Assembly (NCBI GenBank): GCA_025200525.1
Contig: CM045763.1
Span: 152,402,246 to 152,466,245, forward strand
Length of the DNA stretch: 64,000 bases
Reading direction: 5' to 3'
Source of the DNA: Camellia lanceoleosa
Taxonomy: Eukaryota > Streptophyta > Magnoliopsida > Ericales > Theaceae
The position numbers and the translations under genes are program-made. Below, piece by piece: positions 1-12,299 of this stretch (within the stretch, counting starts at the first letter, position 1; each line of letters starts with the position of its first letter). The notes beneath the pieces were generated by a model. It saw nothing but the letters and a program-made list of their open reading frames with translations, searched no databases and was not told the DNA's origin.

Positions 1-2505
1 ATGTTTTGTGCTTATTTTGACATGTTTTAGCTCTGTCCATAGTCGCTTGGGTTGATCTTGGCATGCATTATATAGCCCCTTTGCATTTTGGGCTTGCTAG
101 CCTTTGAGTATGCATGGGTAGTATGCCTTGCTTGCATCATTTTGGTGGTTTAGAACCATCTAGCATGCTATTTTAGTCCCTTTGGTGTGCTTGTATGCTT
201 GCCTAAGTGGCTTCTTTAATGCTTTAAGAGTATGTGTTAAATGCTCCATGTTTTGGCTTTAATGCATGCCTTTGGATTCATGTCATCTAGTTGCCATCTA
301 GGTGGTCACTTAGGCTTAGTTTTATGTGTTAAAACTCTTTTTTTAAGTGTTTAAGTATTGCCATGTGTGGTTGTGCTAAGTGTGGTTTAAAGCCTCATTG
401 ATTTGCTTTGAACCTTAGATCATTCGCATGCTTTGTTTGGCTTGTTTTGTTGCATGATTTGGCATCATGTTTTGCATGATTTTCAGAGCTTTACAATGTG
501 TGTTTATTGTCCTTGTTTGGTATCTCCAAGTGTGCTTAGGGGTTGCCATGTTTATGCCTTGGGTTTGGACCATAACACTTGCATGTGTGTGTGTGTGTTT
601 AGTCTCCATTTCTAGGCACTTTAGCCACTGATTTTAGGACTATATGAGTTGCCTAATTCATGTATAAGACCATCCTTCCATTGGTTTGCATGCTTACCTT
701 GCATGCTTGCTTGAACCCTTTGCATGAACATATTGCATAGTCCATGTTGCATGCCTAGTTGACATGTTTAGGGTTGCATTTGTATTGTGCATGTTTGGCC
801 TCTTGAAGTGAAGTATGATGGAGGTTGAGCACCCTTGTTTGCTTGTTTGCATTGCATGCATTTGAAATCAAAGTTGCATTCTTGGTTCTTAGGGCCATCA
901 TGCATGGAAATGCGCGATTGGTGGTCCGGGAACCGAGGCACATGCCCCTTTGAGTCAATAACATGATAAGGGGTGTGTATAGTGCATAAATACCTTGAAT
1001 CACATTGCCATGCATGTTGTTGTCCTCTGCTGCTGTGGGTTGTAGGTTCTGCAGGTGTTAAGTGCCGGCCGGCACTATTTAGTGCCGACCGGCAGTCAAT
1101 TGCCAGCCGATAACTTCATCTAGTACCGGTGGCCTCCCTCTTCAGCCGGTGGTGTCCTACCCCAGCCGGTGGTGATCCCCAGTGCCCTGAGAGGCACTCC
1201 TGGGACTTTGGCAATTTTCAGAGGAGGATAGCAGGGGAAACAGAGGCAATCCGTGCATGGCAAGGCGTTGAGCGATTCGGCGCGTCTTGCATTGGGCCCT
1301 CATCCCGAGGCGATTTACTGTTTAATTAGATTAATTATTTTATTTAATTAATTTATTTGATTTGTAATATTTTAATTAGCTTGCATAGTTAATTAATTTG
1401 TATTATTTTTTTTTTGTCCCTCCGAGCGAGGGCAAAATTGTAATAAGTGTGTGTGAGTGGGTGTATGTCTTCCAATCCCCATTTCTTTCGATCCCTTTTA
1501 TTTACCTACTTATGATGGTAGATTAGGGCATGTTTATTTTAGCATACCTCATGCAATGCATGCGTGCATCCATGCATTTGTTGACATGCACCGGGCTCGG
1601 TACATCATACAAACTGCATTGCAATTTTCAATTCCAAATTGAATACGTGGTACTCGCGCATTTCACGTGCCATGTTTAGGGTTAGCCGAGCCTACTCTAG
1701 ATTGCATCTATGCCTGTGTTGCATTAGCCACTTAAACATGAACTAGGTCACGCATGTTTGCTAACCGGGTTATTGTTTTTTTGGCACGGAGTACGATGTA
1801 AGTTTTTTACGCTTTAGCATACCACATGCGTGTGAATGTTGCCATGACAGTATGCTTACCATGCGGCTAAGTACTTATGTGTTATAAACTGTTTGAATGC
1901 CTGTGGGTGGAGGTTGGATTACTTGAGTTGGAACAACTCATTAAAATCCGTATTTTAGCCTACTTGCGAGTAGCAAAAACCAACACGTTTTTTGAGACAA
2001 AACGGATATGCAATGTTTATTTCCAAATTAGGCAATCTAGTCTATACTTTTGTGCTGTGCGCATAACATAGTAATTCTAGGCTAATAATTGGAATAAGAG
2101 CATGTAATGTTTTCAAAAACGGATATCACGGTTAGTAGAGGCCGGTCTTCGGACCGGGCGAAACGGGGGGCTCATAGTGACCTTCCCGATCGTACCCAAG
2201 CTCCGAGCCATGACATTTGGTGATGACGGACTCGTGTCCTCCGCCACGGAGTCAGGGTTTCCTAAATTTCCCATTTTAAAATATTTAGGTGGCGACTCTG
2301 TAATCTGGCAAAGCAGTCCATGTTTGGCACTACTTTTCAAAATCTGTTTTTCTTCAAAACGATTTGCCGGATTTGGACTCTTTGGTTCATGATTAAGAAC
2401 CGTGACATTTGAGTCCTTCGAACTGTAGTAGACCCAATATCGAACCAGAACGGGGGGGATTCGCACTCCCTTTCCCCGAGATGCGTTCGGGGACATCTAC
2501 AGAGG
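1..2505 (+). mobile_element. F-family long-LTR fragment, 3' part
   Basis: This is the reverse complement of 55453 to about 58270, so it is the 3' part of the same long LTR-like repeat. Its right end ATCTACA (2499-2505) matches the mutated terminus of the complete copy. Shared landmarks include the block at 2190-2320, the 'ccgagcgagggcaaaattg' stretch near 1420, and a cluster of GCCGGCCGGC/GCCGACCGGC palindromes at 1063-1095. The left end runs off the window. No protein-coding content is recognised; short ORFs here are chance. Confidence 0.75.
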
Positions 2506-4448
2506 TCTTAACCATACCCCAAAATAGTGGCCAAAAATGGTGCGAAAGGTGGGCAAATACTCATGCAAACATGCATGCCAATGGGCCTAAAACTAAGGCA
2601 TGAACAAGGGGCATTCTACTACAACCATCATGGCCACACATGGCACGGACTGAGCAACCCAAAACAGATTTTCAATGCATCAAAATACACCCAAAAACCC
2701 TCTGGTATGGCAGCCCAAATGATCTAAACAAGAGGCATGCACGATGGCCAACCCTTAAGGCACAAAACCACAATACTTCAAAGCATTGAAAGAGGCATAA
2801 ATGACAATGTAAGGCCACATTACATGGACAGAAATATGATCTTAAATGATGCCAAATAATGATAATAAGCTAAACTAGGCATGCTAGAGACTCACACCCT
2901 CAAGGCTTCACAAGCCAAAATGCATAGCAACTATATCAAACGAGACCAAATCAGTGGCCAACAGACCTTAAACATGACAAAATATGGCCAAAAACTTCAT
3001 AATGCAAGATCAAAACATGAGAGCATGGTGGTCTAATGGCATGATGCACTTCTAGGCCAAATGAGGGAACACAAAGCAAGTGTATTAAACATGAAGGAGA
3101 GCACTAATCCGACCAAATGCAGGGGCATATTAGGACCCAACAACATACAAAACACTCTGAAATAGGGGCAAAAACACCCAATCATGTATGCTACCTTTAT
3201 AAGCCAAGAATATGCAAAAATGAGAGACTAAGGGAGAGGGGTGTCCCTCCCCTATGCAAGACTTCAAATCATCTTCTTCACCATTGAAAATCTACTGGAT
3301 TTCAGTGGTGAGAAGGCTAATACAACAAAGTAAACAAGGCTGAGAGAAAAGGCACCAAAATAGGCCAAAAGAGGCCTAAGAGGGGGAGTTCGACCCCCAA
3401 TGCCAAAACAACCTTAATGAAAGATCTTAAGTATGAAAATACAAGACTTTTTTATGTTATACACAAAGCTTAAATCAGCATGCAAGATAGGTAAAAAACA
3501 AAAGCAAGATTGGGAAAAATAAAGCAAAAGTCTCACCCTTGAAGAACACTTCAAGAACAGCTGGTTCAACCACCCTCCTCTGACCAAAATCAGTCCAAAA
3601 CCTCAAGAATCAAACCTCAATGCCTCTCAAACTCGAAGCAAGGTGTAATGGTGTGTGTATTAGTGCAAAAGTAAGGTCAAAATACACTTTTAAGCCTAGA
3701 AACACACACAAAAGAGGAGAGAGAGGGAAATGTAGAGAGAGGGGATGTATCTAACAGATATATATGTGTATATAGCTCTAGTTTTCTTTCAAAACCACCA
3801 ACCCTTGATAATGGGAGAAGAAGGGCCCTTATTTAGGCAAAGAAAGAGGTTCCAAGCTTCTCAAAGAAGCTAAATGAAAAGGGAAAAAGGGGGCAAGAGG
3901 GTCAAGGCTTCTTAGAGAAGCCATGACAAAGGGTCATGCTTCTTCAAGAAGCTTGACCAAAGGGTTCAACCTTCTAGAAGGAAAAGGGGTTCAAAGGCTC
4001 AAAACAACAACAACTTGCACGGGGAGGAGTGATGGTGCATCCCAGCTGGCACAGCTGGCATGCACCATGCCTAAAGGGTGCAAAGGGGTCACACCGGCCA
4101 GCAAAAGAGGTCACCGGCCAAAAAGAGTGCCGGTCGACCAAATATAATGCCGACCGGCCATTAGTATTAAGGAGCCACGACCGGTGGCACCAATAAACGG
4201 CCGGTGAGGTGAGAGGAATGCCGATGGGGTGTGGGGATGGCCAACAAGCCATTCCCTTTCTTTCAAGGCAAAAACACAAGTGTTGGGTGCAAAACCAGAC
4301 ACTGAACAGTCGAGTCAGGAGATCCTGAGGTAGGGCACGCTGCTAAGACCTCTGGGAACTCAAGACGAACACAATCATAGATAATCACCGAGTGCTCAAG
4401 CGGTGACGTCTAAGTCTTGAGGACGGTCAAAAATGGGGTGTCTACAGT
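2506..4448 (-). mobile_element. F-family long-LTR fragment, 5' part, inverted
   Basis: This matches about 57490-59598 in the direct orientation and ends in GTGTCTACA at 4448, the LTR terminus. It lies tail to tail against 1-2505. The two pieces overlap in content, so roughly 1-780 is an inverted repeat of about 2515-3200. It includes inverted-repeat hairpins built on AGCTTCTT...AAGAAGCT (about 3850-3980) and GCCGGTCGACC-type palindromes (4090-4200). It is non-coding and interrupts the 5' LTR of element E. Confidence 0.75.
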
Positions 4449-4634
4449 ATGACATTTCATTTGACTTATGCACAGCTCTTATGGACTAATTAGACTCAAT
4501 ATATTGCTTCCGCACTTGTAAGCCCCATATATTATACTCTAATTGTGTGTGATCCTTGTAAGATGGCCTTCGGTAATTTCGAATTACTGGCCATCATGAC
4601 ACCATTCTACTAGGGGCGGTTTGGGGTCGTGACA
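4449..4634 (+). mobile_element. Element E 5' LTR, last 186 bp
   Basis: This matches 11358-11545, the end of the 3' LTR of the same element, almost base for base and ends GGGTCGTGACA. The rest of the 5' LTR (about 2.05 kb) is cut off by the inserted F pieces and presumably lies left of the window. Confidence 0.85.
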
Positions 4635-4652
4635 GATTGGTATCACAACACG
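4635..4652 (+). other. Element E primer-binding site
   Basis: The sequence TGGTATCACAAC lies immediately after the LTR end. It resembles the usual initiator-tRNA-Met primer-binding site TGGTATCAGAGC with two or three changes. Confidence 0.7.
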
Positions 4653-4848
4653 AGTTTCTTACAACACGTTATTCACACACCTTGAGTCCTAAAGAGCATA
4701 GGAGTTCCCTTAGAAGTTTGTTAGGATTGCATCATGTTGCTTGCTACTTGACAAGGTGTGCATCATCTCGGCATGACTATTTGTTACTTGTGTGCATGTA
4801 TATTTGCTCATTTTGTTTTAAATTCATATTTTGCATACTCTTAGCATC

Positions 4849-5637
4849 ATGAGAAGGGGCAGACCTCCAGTTGGCCGAGATCATGCCGAAGACAGATTGG
4901 ACAAATTAGAGAGACTGGTCGAAGGTTTGGTTCGTGAGTTGAGATAGCCTAGGCCACATGACAATAGTACTACTTCTACCCAGGCCGAGCATACAAACGG
5001 CCGACATGCAGTTCCACCTCCACCTCCTCCCGCGCTACAAGTGCCTCCGCAGCAAGCTTTATATGGGGACGGCACCATAGCCCTGATCCGAGAGTTTAAG
5101 AAAATGAAACCGCCAAGATTCTCTGGGGGTATTGAACCAATGAAAGCTGAAGTGTGGGTTTTGGAAATGGAGAAGTTATTTGAGATTTTTCCTAGCACCG
5201 ACGCCCAGAAGGTGTCATTAGCAGCATTCACGTTGGACGACAACGCACGAAGACGGTGGATGATGACCAGGGAAAGTAATCCAGGGTTGACTTGGGCTAG
5301 ATTTCTGGAATTGTTCTACAACAAGCGTTTTCCCCTTAGTGTCCAAGATCGCAAGACCACAGAGTTCCAGACTCTGACACAAGGTAACAAGACAGTTGCA
5401 GAATACGATCGTGCTTTTACCGAATTGGCAAGATATGCGCCTCACATGGTCGGTGATGAGTATAGAAAAGCTAGGAAGTTCGAAAGTGGACTGCGTGGAC
5501 CAATTCAGGATCGGGTTAACATGCTCAACATGCCGACTTATGCCGGAGTATTGGACAAGGCCATCCTCGCAGAAGCCAACTTGAACCGATTATCAGAATT
5601 CAGGAGAGAACTAAAGGAAGAGACAGAACTATGCTGA
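4849..5637 (+). pseudogene. Element E gag (capsid), stop and frameshift
   Basis: The frame runs from ATG at 4849 with one internal TAG (4945-4947). It then stays open through a Retrotrans_gag-type capsid domain to a stop at 5637. Recognisable capsid features are the KMKPPRFSGG entry motif, the WVLEMEKLF segment, RRRWMM, and the AEYDRAFTELARYAPH motif near the end. A proline-rich linker precedes the capsid. A one-base shift near 5615-5635 separates this frame from the downstream zinc-knuckle/pol frame. In intact chromoviruses gag and pol form one polyprotein that packages RNA in cytoplasmic particles. The copy is therefore close to intact but not translatable as is. Family membership is confident from motif order. 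Confidence 0.85.
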
Positions 5638-5668
5638 TCGCCGAGTTCCGTTTAATGCCAAGAAGAAA

Positions 5669-8600
5669 GTGAATGTGGGCAGCTCCAGCAACTCGAACCA
5701 GGAAGGTAATGCTAAGCCGACGTGCGCAAGTTGTGGGAAACAGCATTCCGGAGTTTGTCGTTGGGCATCAGGAGCCTATTTCGAATGTGGCGAAATGGGT
5801 CATCGCGTGAAAGACTGTCCGAAGGCAAGGACTGATGATGGTAAGAAGAATGGGAATACCTCGGGCTCTGCACAGAGAAATAACACCGGGAGGCCCCAGA
5901 TGAGACATGGCAGAGTTTTTGTATTGGTACCAGGAGACACTCAGAATGCTGAGACAGTAGTGTCAGGTATACTCTCAATCTGCTCTCAAGATGCATACAT
6001 ATTGATTGATTCAGGCTCTACACATTCATTCGTATCTGTTAAATTCACCGAGAAGTTGAATAGACCACTAGAACCCCTTGATTATGTACTGTCTATTTCT
6101 ACTCCATCCGGGAGAACTATGATTGTTGCATCCATTTATAGGGCGTGTGTTGTTGTAATCGAGGGTGTAGAATTATCAACTGATTTGATGCCGTTAAGCA
6201 TGACTCACTTTGATGTCATATTGGGAATGGATTGGTTAGTAGCGAATCATGCATCCATTAATTGTGTTTCCAAGAGTGTCACACTGAAACCCCCAAACCA
6301 AGCTGAGGTTATTTTCCAAGGTAAAGGAGTAGTATCCCCACCTTACTTGATCTCATCCATGAAAGCCTATAAGCTAATTCAAAAAGGGTGTCAGGGCTAC
6401 CTGTGTAGTATACTAAGTGATCAGAATGGAATCGCTAATTTAGCCGACATACCAGTTGTTAAGGAATTCCTCGACGTCTTTCCAAATGACTTGCCTGGCC
6501 GCTTAGTCGATAGAGAAATAGAATTTACTGTTGACATCATGTCGGGAACCCAACCCATCTCCAAAACACCCTATAGAATGGCCCCAGCCGAAATTAAAGA
6601 ATTGAAACTTCAATTACAAGAATTGTTGGGTAATGGATTTATTAGGCCGAGCACTTCACCATGGGGAGCACCAGTTCTATTTGTTAAGAAAAAGGATGGC
6701 ATACTTCGTCTTTGTATCGACTACCGGGAATTGAACAAGGTAACCATCAAGAACAAGTATCCATTGCTGAGGATCGATGATTTTCTTGATCAACTACAAG
6801 GGGCACGAGTCTTTTCTAAGAATGACCTCAGGTCGGGCTACCATCAGCTGAAGGTTAAAGCCGAGGATGTTGAGAAGACTGCTTTTCGGACCAGGTATGG
6901 CCACTACGAATTTTTGGTAATGCCCTTCGGAGTGACCAATGCTCCTGCAGCATTCATGGACTTGATGAACAGAGTCTTTAAGCCGTACCTGGATGAGTTC
7001 ATGGTCATTTTCATTGACGACATACTAATCTATTCCAAGAGTGGTGATGAGCATGAGAACCACTTGAGACTAGCCTTACAGATTCTGAGAGACAGAAAGT
7101 TGTACGCCAAGTATAGTAAGTGTGAGTTTTGGCTTTCTAGCATCTCGTTTTTGGGTCACGTGATTAATAAAGAGGGAATCTCTGTCGATCCGAGTAAAAT
7201 TGAAGCGATTGTGAATTGGCCGACGCCGACCAATGTGTCCAAAGTTCGTAGTTTTCTGGGTTTGGCCGGCTATTACAGGAAATTTGTGAAGGATTTCTCA
7301 AGGATTGCAGTGCCATTGACGCAACTAACTCAAAAGGGTGTGACGTATGAATGGACCCAGGATAGGGAGTCAGCTTTTCAGGAGCTAAAGGCGAGGTTGG
7401 TTACAGCACCGATACTTGTGCTACCGTCTGGCAAAGAAGAATTCCAGGTTTATAGTGATGCTTCACATAGGGGATTGGGTTGTGTATTAATGCAAGGGGG
7501 TAAAGTTATAGCATATGCATCTCGTCAGTTGAAGCCCCATGAAAAGAATTACCCTACCCATGATTTGGAACTAGCGGCCGTGGTTTTTGCTTTAAAGATT
7601 TGGCATCATTACTTGTATGGAGCTTCTTGCCAAGTTTTCACAGACCACAAGAGTCTGAAGTACTTGTTCACTCAGAAGGAGTTGAATATGAGACAGAGAA
7701 GATGGCTTGAACTATTGAAGGACTATGACATGCAGATTCAGTATCATCCGGGTAAAGCAAACTCCGTAGCCGACGCGCTAAGCAGGAAGTTGGTTGGAAA
7801 TTTGGCATACCTAGCAATGATTTCAGTGGAGCCGGCCATTATCGAGGAGGTGAAGACCAGGCAGATGGAGGATAAGTTCCTCAAGAAGGTAGTTGATGAA
7901 TTCGTCGCCATGCCGAGGCCAGGATACACCATTGAAAATCAGATACTTAAGTTTGAGGGAAGATTGCGCCTGGCCGACGTCCCAGAATTGAAAAGGAAAA
8001 TTTTGCAGGAAGCCCATAATTCCAAATTCGCCGTTCACCCAGGAAGCACTAAGATATATCAAGATGTGAAGCGGACTTTTTGGTGGCCAAATATGAAAGG
8101 AGAAATAGCCGAGTTTGTATTCCAATGTCTGTGTTGTCAGCAAGTGAAAGTGGAGCCCCAGAGGCCAGCAGGACTCCTTCAACCCTTGCCAATCCCTGAG
8201 TGGAAATGGGAACACATCTCCACGGATTTCGTGGTTGGTTTGCCGAGGACGCAAAAAGGTATGGATTCAATTTGGGTTGTAGTTGACAGATTAACTAAGT
8301 CAGCACACTTTCTGCCTGTTAAGGCTACGTTCAATGCCGACCGACTTGCTGAATTGTATATGAATGAGATTATTAGACTCCACGGTGTGCCAATGTCCAC
8401 TGTGTCAGACCGAGATTTGAAGTTCGTTTCTAGATTTTGGCAAAGTCTGCAGAGAGCCTTGGGAACCGAGTTGAGGTTTAGCACAGCTTACCACCCCCAG
8501 ACGGATGGGCAAATGGAAAGGATGATTCAGACACTTGAAGATATGCTCAGATTGTGTGTATTGGATTTAAAGGAAGGTTGGGAGTTGCATCTACCACTAG

Positions 8601-9274
8601 TAGAATTCGCGTATAACAACAGTTACCAAGCCAGCATTGGCATGGCGCCGTATGAAGCTTTATATGGAAGGGATTACAGATCACCGATATGTTGGGCCGA
8701 GGTAGGGGACAAAGCTTTGATTGGTCCCGAGTTAATTCAAACAACAACTGAGAAGATTAAGCTCATTCAGCAGAGGATTAAAACCACACAGAGTCGACAG
8801 AAGAGTTATGCCGATCAGAGGAGAAGGGAGTTAGAATTTGAAGTTGGGGATCATGTATTTTTGAAGGTCTCGTCGATGAAAGGAGTTTCAAGATTTGGGA
8901 AGAAGGGTAAATTAGCACCCCGATATGTTGAGCCGTTTGAGATTCTTGAGAAAGTTAACCCCGTTCCCTACGGACTTGCTCTGCCACCAGAACTAAGCCA
9001 AGTCCACCATGTGTTCCATGTTTCGATGTTGAGGAAGTATGTCCGAGACCCACTACATGTAATTGACTATTCCAGGATTGTAGTTAATGAAGATTTAGGC
9101 TACGAGGAGAGGCCGATGAGAATTATTGATCGACAGGTGAGACAGCTGAGAAACAAGTCGATACCAATGGTAAAGGTTGAATGGAAGGAGCATTATGGCA
9201 AGGAGGCTACATGGGAAAAGGAAGAAGAAGTGAAAATCCGTTATCCGGAGCTATTCGTAGAGCAGGGGACTTGA
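5669..9274 (+). CDS. Element E gag-C/pol polyprotein, Ty3/Gypsy chromovirus
   Basis: A single 1,201-residue open frame that carries the full pol of a Tekay/Del-type chromovirus. In order: zinc knuckle (residues about 37-50, [14 protein letters not shown], first Cys changed to Tyr); aspartic protease LIDSGST (about 112-118); reverse transcriptase with [10 protein letters not shown] (about 347) and the catalytic FIDDIL box (about 447); RNase H with YSDAS (about 593) and FTDHKS; integrase with the HHCC finger and a D-D-E core (TDF near 851, SDRD near 912, E in GQMER near 950); and a C-terminal chromodomain ending YPELF. The frame begins with no ATG, consistent with being the downstream part of a gag-pol frame broken by the upstream shift. 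All catalytic residues I checked are present apart from the knuckle Cys, so decay is limited. The host LTRs share its orientation. Confidence 0.93.
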   Translation: MNVGSSSNSNQEGNAKPTCASCGKQHSGVCRWASGAYFECGEMGHRVKDCPKARTDDGKKNGNTSGSAQRNNTGRPQMRHGRVFVLVPGDTQNAETVVSGILSICSQDAYILIDSGSTHSFVSVKFTEKLNRPLEPLDYVLSISTPSGRTMIVASIYRACVVVIEGVELSTDLMPLSMTHFDVILGMDWLVANHASINCVSKSVTLKPPNQAEVIFQGKGVVSPPYLISSMKAYKLIQKGCQGYLCSILSDQNGIANLADIPVVKEFLDVFPNDLPGRLVDREIEFTVDIMSGTQPISKTPYRMAPAEIKELKLQLQELLGNGFIRPSTSPWGAPVLFVKKKDGILRLCIDYRELNKVTIKNKYPLLRIDDFLDQLQGARVFSKNDLRSGYHQLKVKAEDVEKTAFRTRYGHYEFLVMPFGVTNAPAAFMDLMNRVFKPYLDEFMVIFIDDILIYSKSGDEHENHLRLALQILRDRKLYAKYSKCEFWLSSISFLGHVINKEGISVDPSKIEAIVNWPTPTNVSKVRSFLGLAGYYRKFVKDFSRIAVPLTQLTQKGVTYEWTQDRESAFQELKARLVTAPILVLPSGKEEFQVYSDASHRGLGCVLMQGGKVIAYASRQLKPHEKNYPTHDLELAAVVFALKIWHHYLYGASCQVFTDHKSLKYLFTQKELNMRQRRWLELLKDYDMQIQYHPGKANSVADALSRKLVGNLAYLAMISVEPAIIEEVKTRQMEDKFLKKVVDEFVAMPRPGYTIENQILKFEGRLRLADVPELKRKILQEAHNSKFAVHPGSTKIYQDVKRTFWWPNMKGEIAEFVFQCLCCQQVKVEPQRPAGLLQPLPIPEWKWEHISTDFVVGLPRTQKGMDSIWVVVDRLTKSAHFLPVKATFNADRLAELYMNEIIRLHGVPMSTVSDRDLKFVSRFWQSLQRALGTELRFSTAYHPQTDGQMERMIQTLEDMLRLCVLDLKEGWELHLPLVEFAYNNSYQASIGMAPYEALYGRDYRSPICWAEVGDKALIGPELIQTTTEKIKLIQQRIKTTQSRQKSYADQRRRELEFEVGDHVFLKVSSMKGVSRFGKKGKLAPRYVEPFEILEKVNPVPYGLALPPELSQVHHVFHVSMLRKYVRDPLHVIDYSRIVVNEDLGYEERPMRIIDRQVRQLRNKSIPMVKVEWKEHYGKEATWEKEEEVKIRYPELFVEQGT

Positions 9275-9289
9275 GTTTGGGGACCAAAC

Positions 9290-9308
9290 TTCTTTAAGGA
9301 GGGAAGAC
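9290..9308 (+). other. Element E polypurine tract
   Basis: The purine run AAGGAGGGAAGAC lies directly before the TGTAGTGACC start of the 3' LTR and is the expected plus-strand primer. Confidence 0.8.
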
Positions 9309-11545
9309 TGTAGTGACCCTCATCCCCGCCTTAGCCCTGTGCATGAACATCTGCATGGTCTCATCTTGGGTAAGCTTGCATTAGTGAATTTGACTTGTTT
9401 TACCTAGAGTAAGATTCTTGCCTTGCTTTGTACTTATATGAAATTGCTTGTTAGTCCTATTCCTTTCCTGGTGAGTCTAGCCGATGTGACCTTAAGCCTA
9501 GGTCGCACCTTTGAACCTCTTGTGTCTAGGACCATCTTGAAATCTCTTTTGGTTAACCTCCACTCGCACCTTGGCATATTGGCCGGGATGTCACTATCTA
9601 GGCCGAGGTGTTCACCACCAAGGCCGAGATGTGTATTATCTAGGCCGAGATGTTATCCTTGAACCCAAGTAATCTTGTCCCTGGGCAGACGACCTAGACC
9701 GAGGTGTGGCACATCTAGGCCAAGGTGTGGCATAGCTTAGTCAAGTGTTGTCCGTCCAAGCCGATGTCATTGTTACCTTTCTTGCCGAAGCCTTGTTCTT
9801 AGCCGAGATCGTTACCTGCCAGAGTGCTTTGCCACCTAGCTTGTTGGACACACTTTGTCATAGTTCTGTCTTGTCAATCAGTCACCTTTTTGAGGTAGCC
9901 CAATTCGGTAGCGCCACGTGTCCGAGCTGAGGGTTAAGTCAGCCGATAGACCTAGAAACATATCATTTGGTATCAAATCTTGCCTTTCGAGAGAGAAGCT
10001 CTAGGAGGAGAGGAAGAAGGAGTTCTTGAGAGAAGAGTGGACTTCCAAGCTTGATCTATAGTATTTGAGCCATTGGATTCGTGTCTTGAGTTTAGAATCT
10101 TAACCTACTCTTGTTGTTCTTATTGATCATCTAGCTGCATTGCATGATCGAACCTGTTCTGCATGCCATGCATTGATTTTAAAGTTGGTTTTAGATAGAG
10201 AAAATAGTGTTCTTATGTTCTTAAAGAAAAGTCTTGTTTTGATCCGAAGGTTTACATCAAGAACCATGTTTTTGTGTTTGTTCTCGTAGGATCTTCAAGT
10301 ATAGATAACGAGGTCCATGTTTTTGAACTCATAGCATGAATTCTCAGATTTTGTAATAACGAGTTATGATCTTTGCATTCATCTTCCTCATGTTCATGTT
10401 CTTCATGTTCGTCATGTTCTTCACGAAAGGGAAACCCAGATTTTCCCGACTTCGTTCCCTTGAATGCGGCCCTCGGGACCACACCTCGGCAAGGAAGTGT
10501 GGGACCTCGGCCAAGACCTGGTTGGTACCCAGCATGTCCTCCCGAGATGAGAAACAGTGTGTTGCTTTGGTTTGCCTTGGCTCTAGTAGAATGCCGAGAT
10601 CATTTGCATTCTTGTAAAACTTGTTTGAAAATGCATTTAGTAGACCTTGTTATGTGCTTGTAGGCCTTGGACCCTTGCTTGAAACCCCGACGTTTGCAGA
10701 ACTAGGTGAGTGGTATTTTTAATAAAGCTATGTTATAATGTTTTGATAAGTTTTGCTTGCTTTATTTTGGAAAGTATTTTGTTGAGCATGAATGAGTATC
10801 CCAATTTTGGTGCCTCGAGTATTAGCTTTGATTTTGATAACAAACCTTGAAAGTCCGTACGTGCTAGGGGACTATAAGCATTTGTAGCACAAACCTTGAA
10901 AGTCCGTACGTGCTAGGGGACTATAAGCATTTGTAGCACAACCCTTGTCAATGTCATCCCTTGAAACTCGAAAGCCTTGAAAGACTTTGATTGATGAAGC
11001 TTGAAGGATTTGTTGAATGAACTTGATTTGTCCCATGTTTTGTTACAACTATGCTTATGTATTGTTTTGTTAAAGATCTCGGATATTGTTCATGCAAACC
11101 CTTTATTACTTGTACTATTCACTGAGTATCCAAGCTCACCCTCTCTATATATATGTAGGTGATGAGCAGGACGACGGCGACGCCTAGATGTGTTTTGCCG
11201 ATGTGTTTTGGATTCGTGTTTTGCAACATCTTTAAGATCATGCTTCTTGACTTGTAGTTAAATTCTTTTGTATATGTCGGCTTGAGAAGCCTTTTGATCA
11301 AGATGTAACATGTATTTTATTTTGCTTATATTCAAAGTTGTAAGGCTATGTAAAGATGTATGCCATTTCATTTGACTTATGCACAGCTCTTATGGACTAA
11401 TTAGACTCAATATATTGCTTCCGCACTTGTAAGCCCCATATATTATACTCTGATTGTGTGTGATCCTTGTAAGATGGCCTTCGGTAATTTCGAATTACTG
11501 GCCATCACGGCACCATTCTACTAGGGGCGGTTTGGGGTCGTGACA
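9309..11545 (+). mobile_element. Element E 3' LTR (2.24 kb)
   Basis: Begins TGTAGTGACC after the polypurine tract and ends GGTCGTGACA. The last 188 bp equal the surviving 5' LTR end. The LTR contains a run of GGCCGAGATGT/GGCCGAGGTGT motifs (about 9580-9790) and a perfect 49-bp tandem duplication (10841-10938). A full-length solo copy of the same family lies inverted at 60125-62378. The 3' flank starts GCCGT. The matching 5' TSD would be outside the window. Confidence 0.9.
10841..10938 (+). repeat. 49-bp tandem duplication in E LTR
   Basis: Two adjacent copies of a 49-bp unit (10841-10889 and 10890-10938). The solo LTR has the equivalent, diverged repeat near 60780-60890. Confidence 0.9.
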
Positions 11546-12038
11546 GCCGTCAACATGATGCTATCGAACAAATCAGCTTTCTCACAGCCGAAGTTGAAAA
11601 TGAAAAGAGCAAGGCCATGAAGGCCTTTCTTAGAGCCGAGTCTGAGGCGATGAAAGTGGCAGAAGAACGCGCAAGCGTAGACGCTGAGGTAGAAAAGGCC
11701 AAGAGTTCCAACCAACTCAGGTTGGCCGCCGAAGAGAGGGCGAATGCGAGCGATGACGTGCTCAAATTAGCCACGGAGGTGATTGCCAAACTGGAGGCTG
11801 ATTTGGAAGCATCGAAGAAGGCAAAGGAAATAGCCGACTCCGAGATTTCCAAAACATTCCAAGTTGGGAAGGACGCCACCTTGGAAAATTACGTGGAGGA
11901 AGTACCCAAGTTCGAGAATCAGGGCTTCAAACACTATGGGCAAAAAAGCCCTCGCTGCCACTAATATGATATTGGCATAGCCGATTCCATACGAGCAGGT
12001 AGGCATTGAGCCGCTGGAGTCTGACCCTGAAGATTGAC
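11546..12038 (+). pseudogene. D2 antisense ORF 1, C-terminal exon remnant
   Basis: This matches the last exon of the spliced antisense ORF at 25681-26169: a long Ala/Glu/Lys-rich coiled coil followed by the motif EVPKFENQGFKH. Here the frame shifts after FKH (near 11935). The remaining tail (PIPYEQV...PLESDPED, stop 12036-12038) is then found in another frame, with an extra TAG before it. The 5' side is cut by the insertion of element E at 11545/11546. The function of this protein class is not established; the coiled coil suggests an oligomer. Confidence 0.7.
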
Positions 12039-12299
12039 TAGGGAGTGATTTTGATTTTTGTTAAGCATCTTGTGTGTGTAGTTTTTGTAGATTTTTGTTT
12101 ATAGATTTTTGTTTATTTATTTCAGTTAGAAGTTAAATGTAGGGTAATTTTCATGTGTAAAATGACTACTGTTTGTACTCAATTTATTAATGAAAATTTC
12201 CTTTGCCTTTCTATCTGTCTTCTACATGTGCTAGTTAACGACTAAGTAGGATGTAAGATCATGAAATGAGTAAATTAATTCAGTGATAAAATAACTACG
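12039..12299. other. D2 spacer after antisense ORF 1
   Basis: AT-rich, TTTTTGT-repetitive spacer, partly similar to the inverted 25400-25680 of element D. No gene was seen. Confidence 0.5.

Noticed and set aside
2113..2496. 127-codon minus-strand ORF
   Set aside because: Antisense to non-coding LTR sequence, no motif, and its F-family counterpart at 55453-55850 is not open.
8547..8747. Minus-strand ORFs inside the element E pol gene
   Set aside because: Shadows of a strongly supported plus-strand polyprotein.
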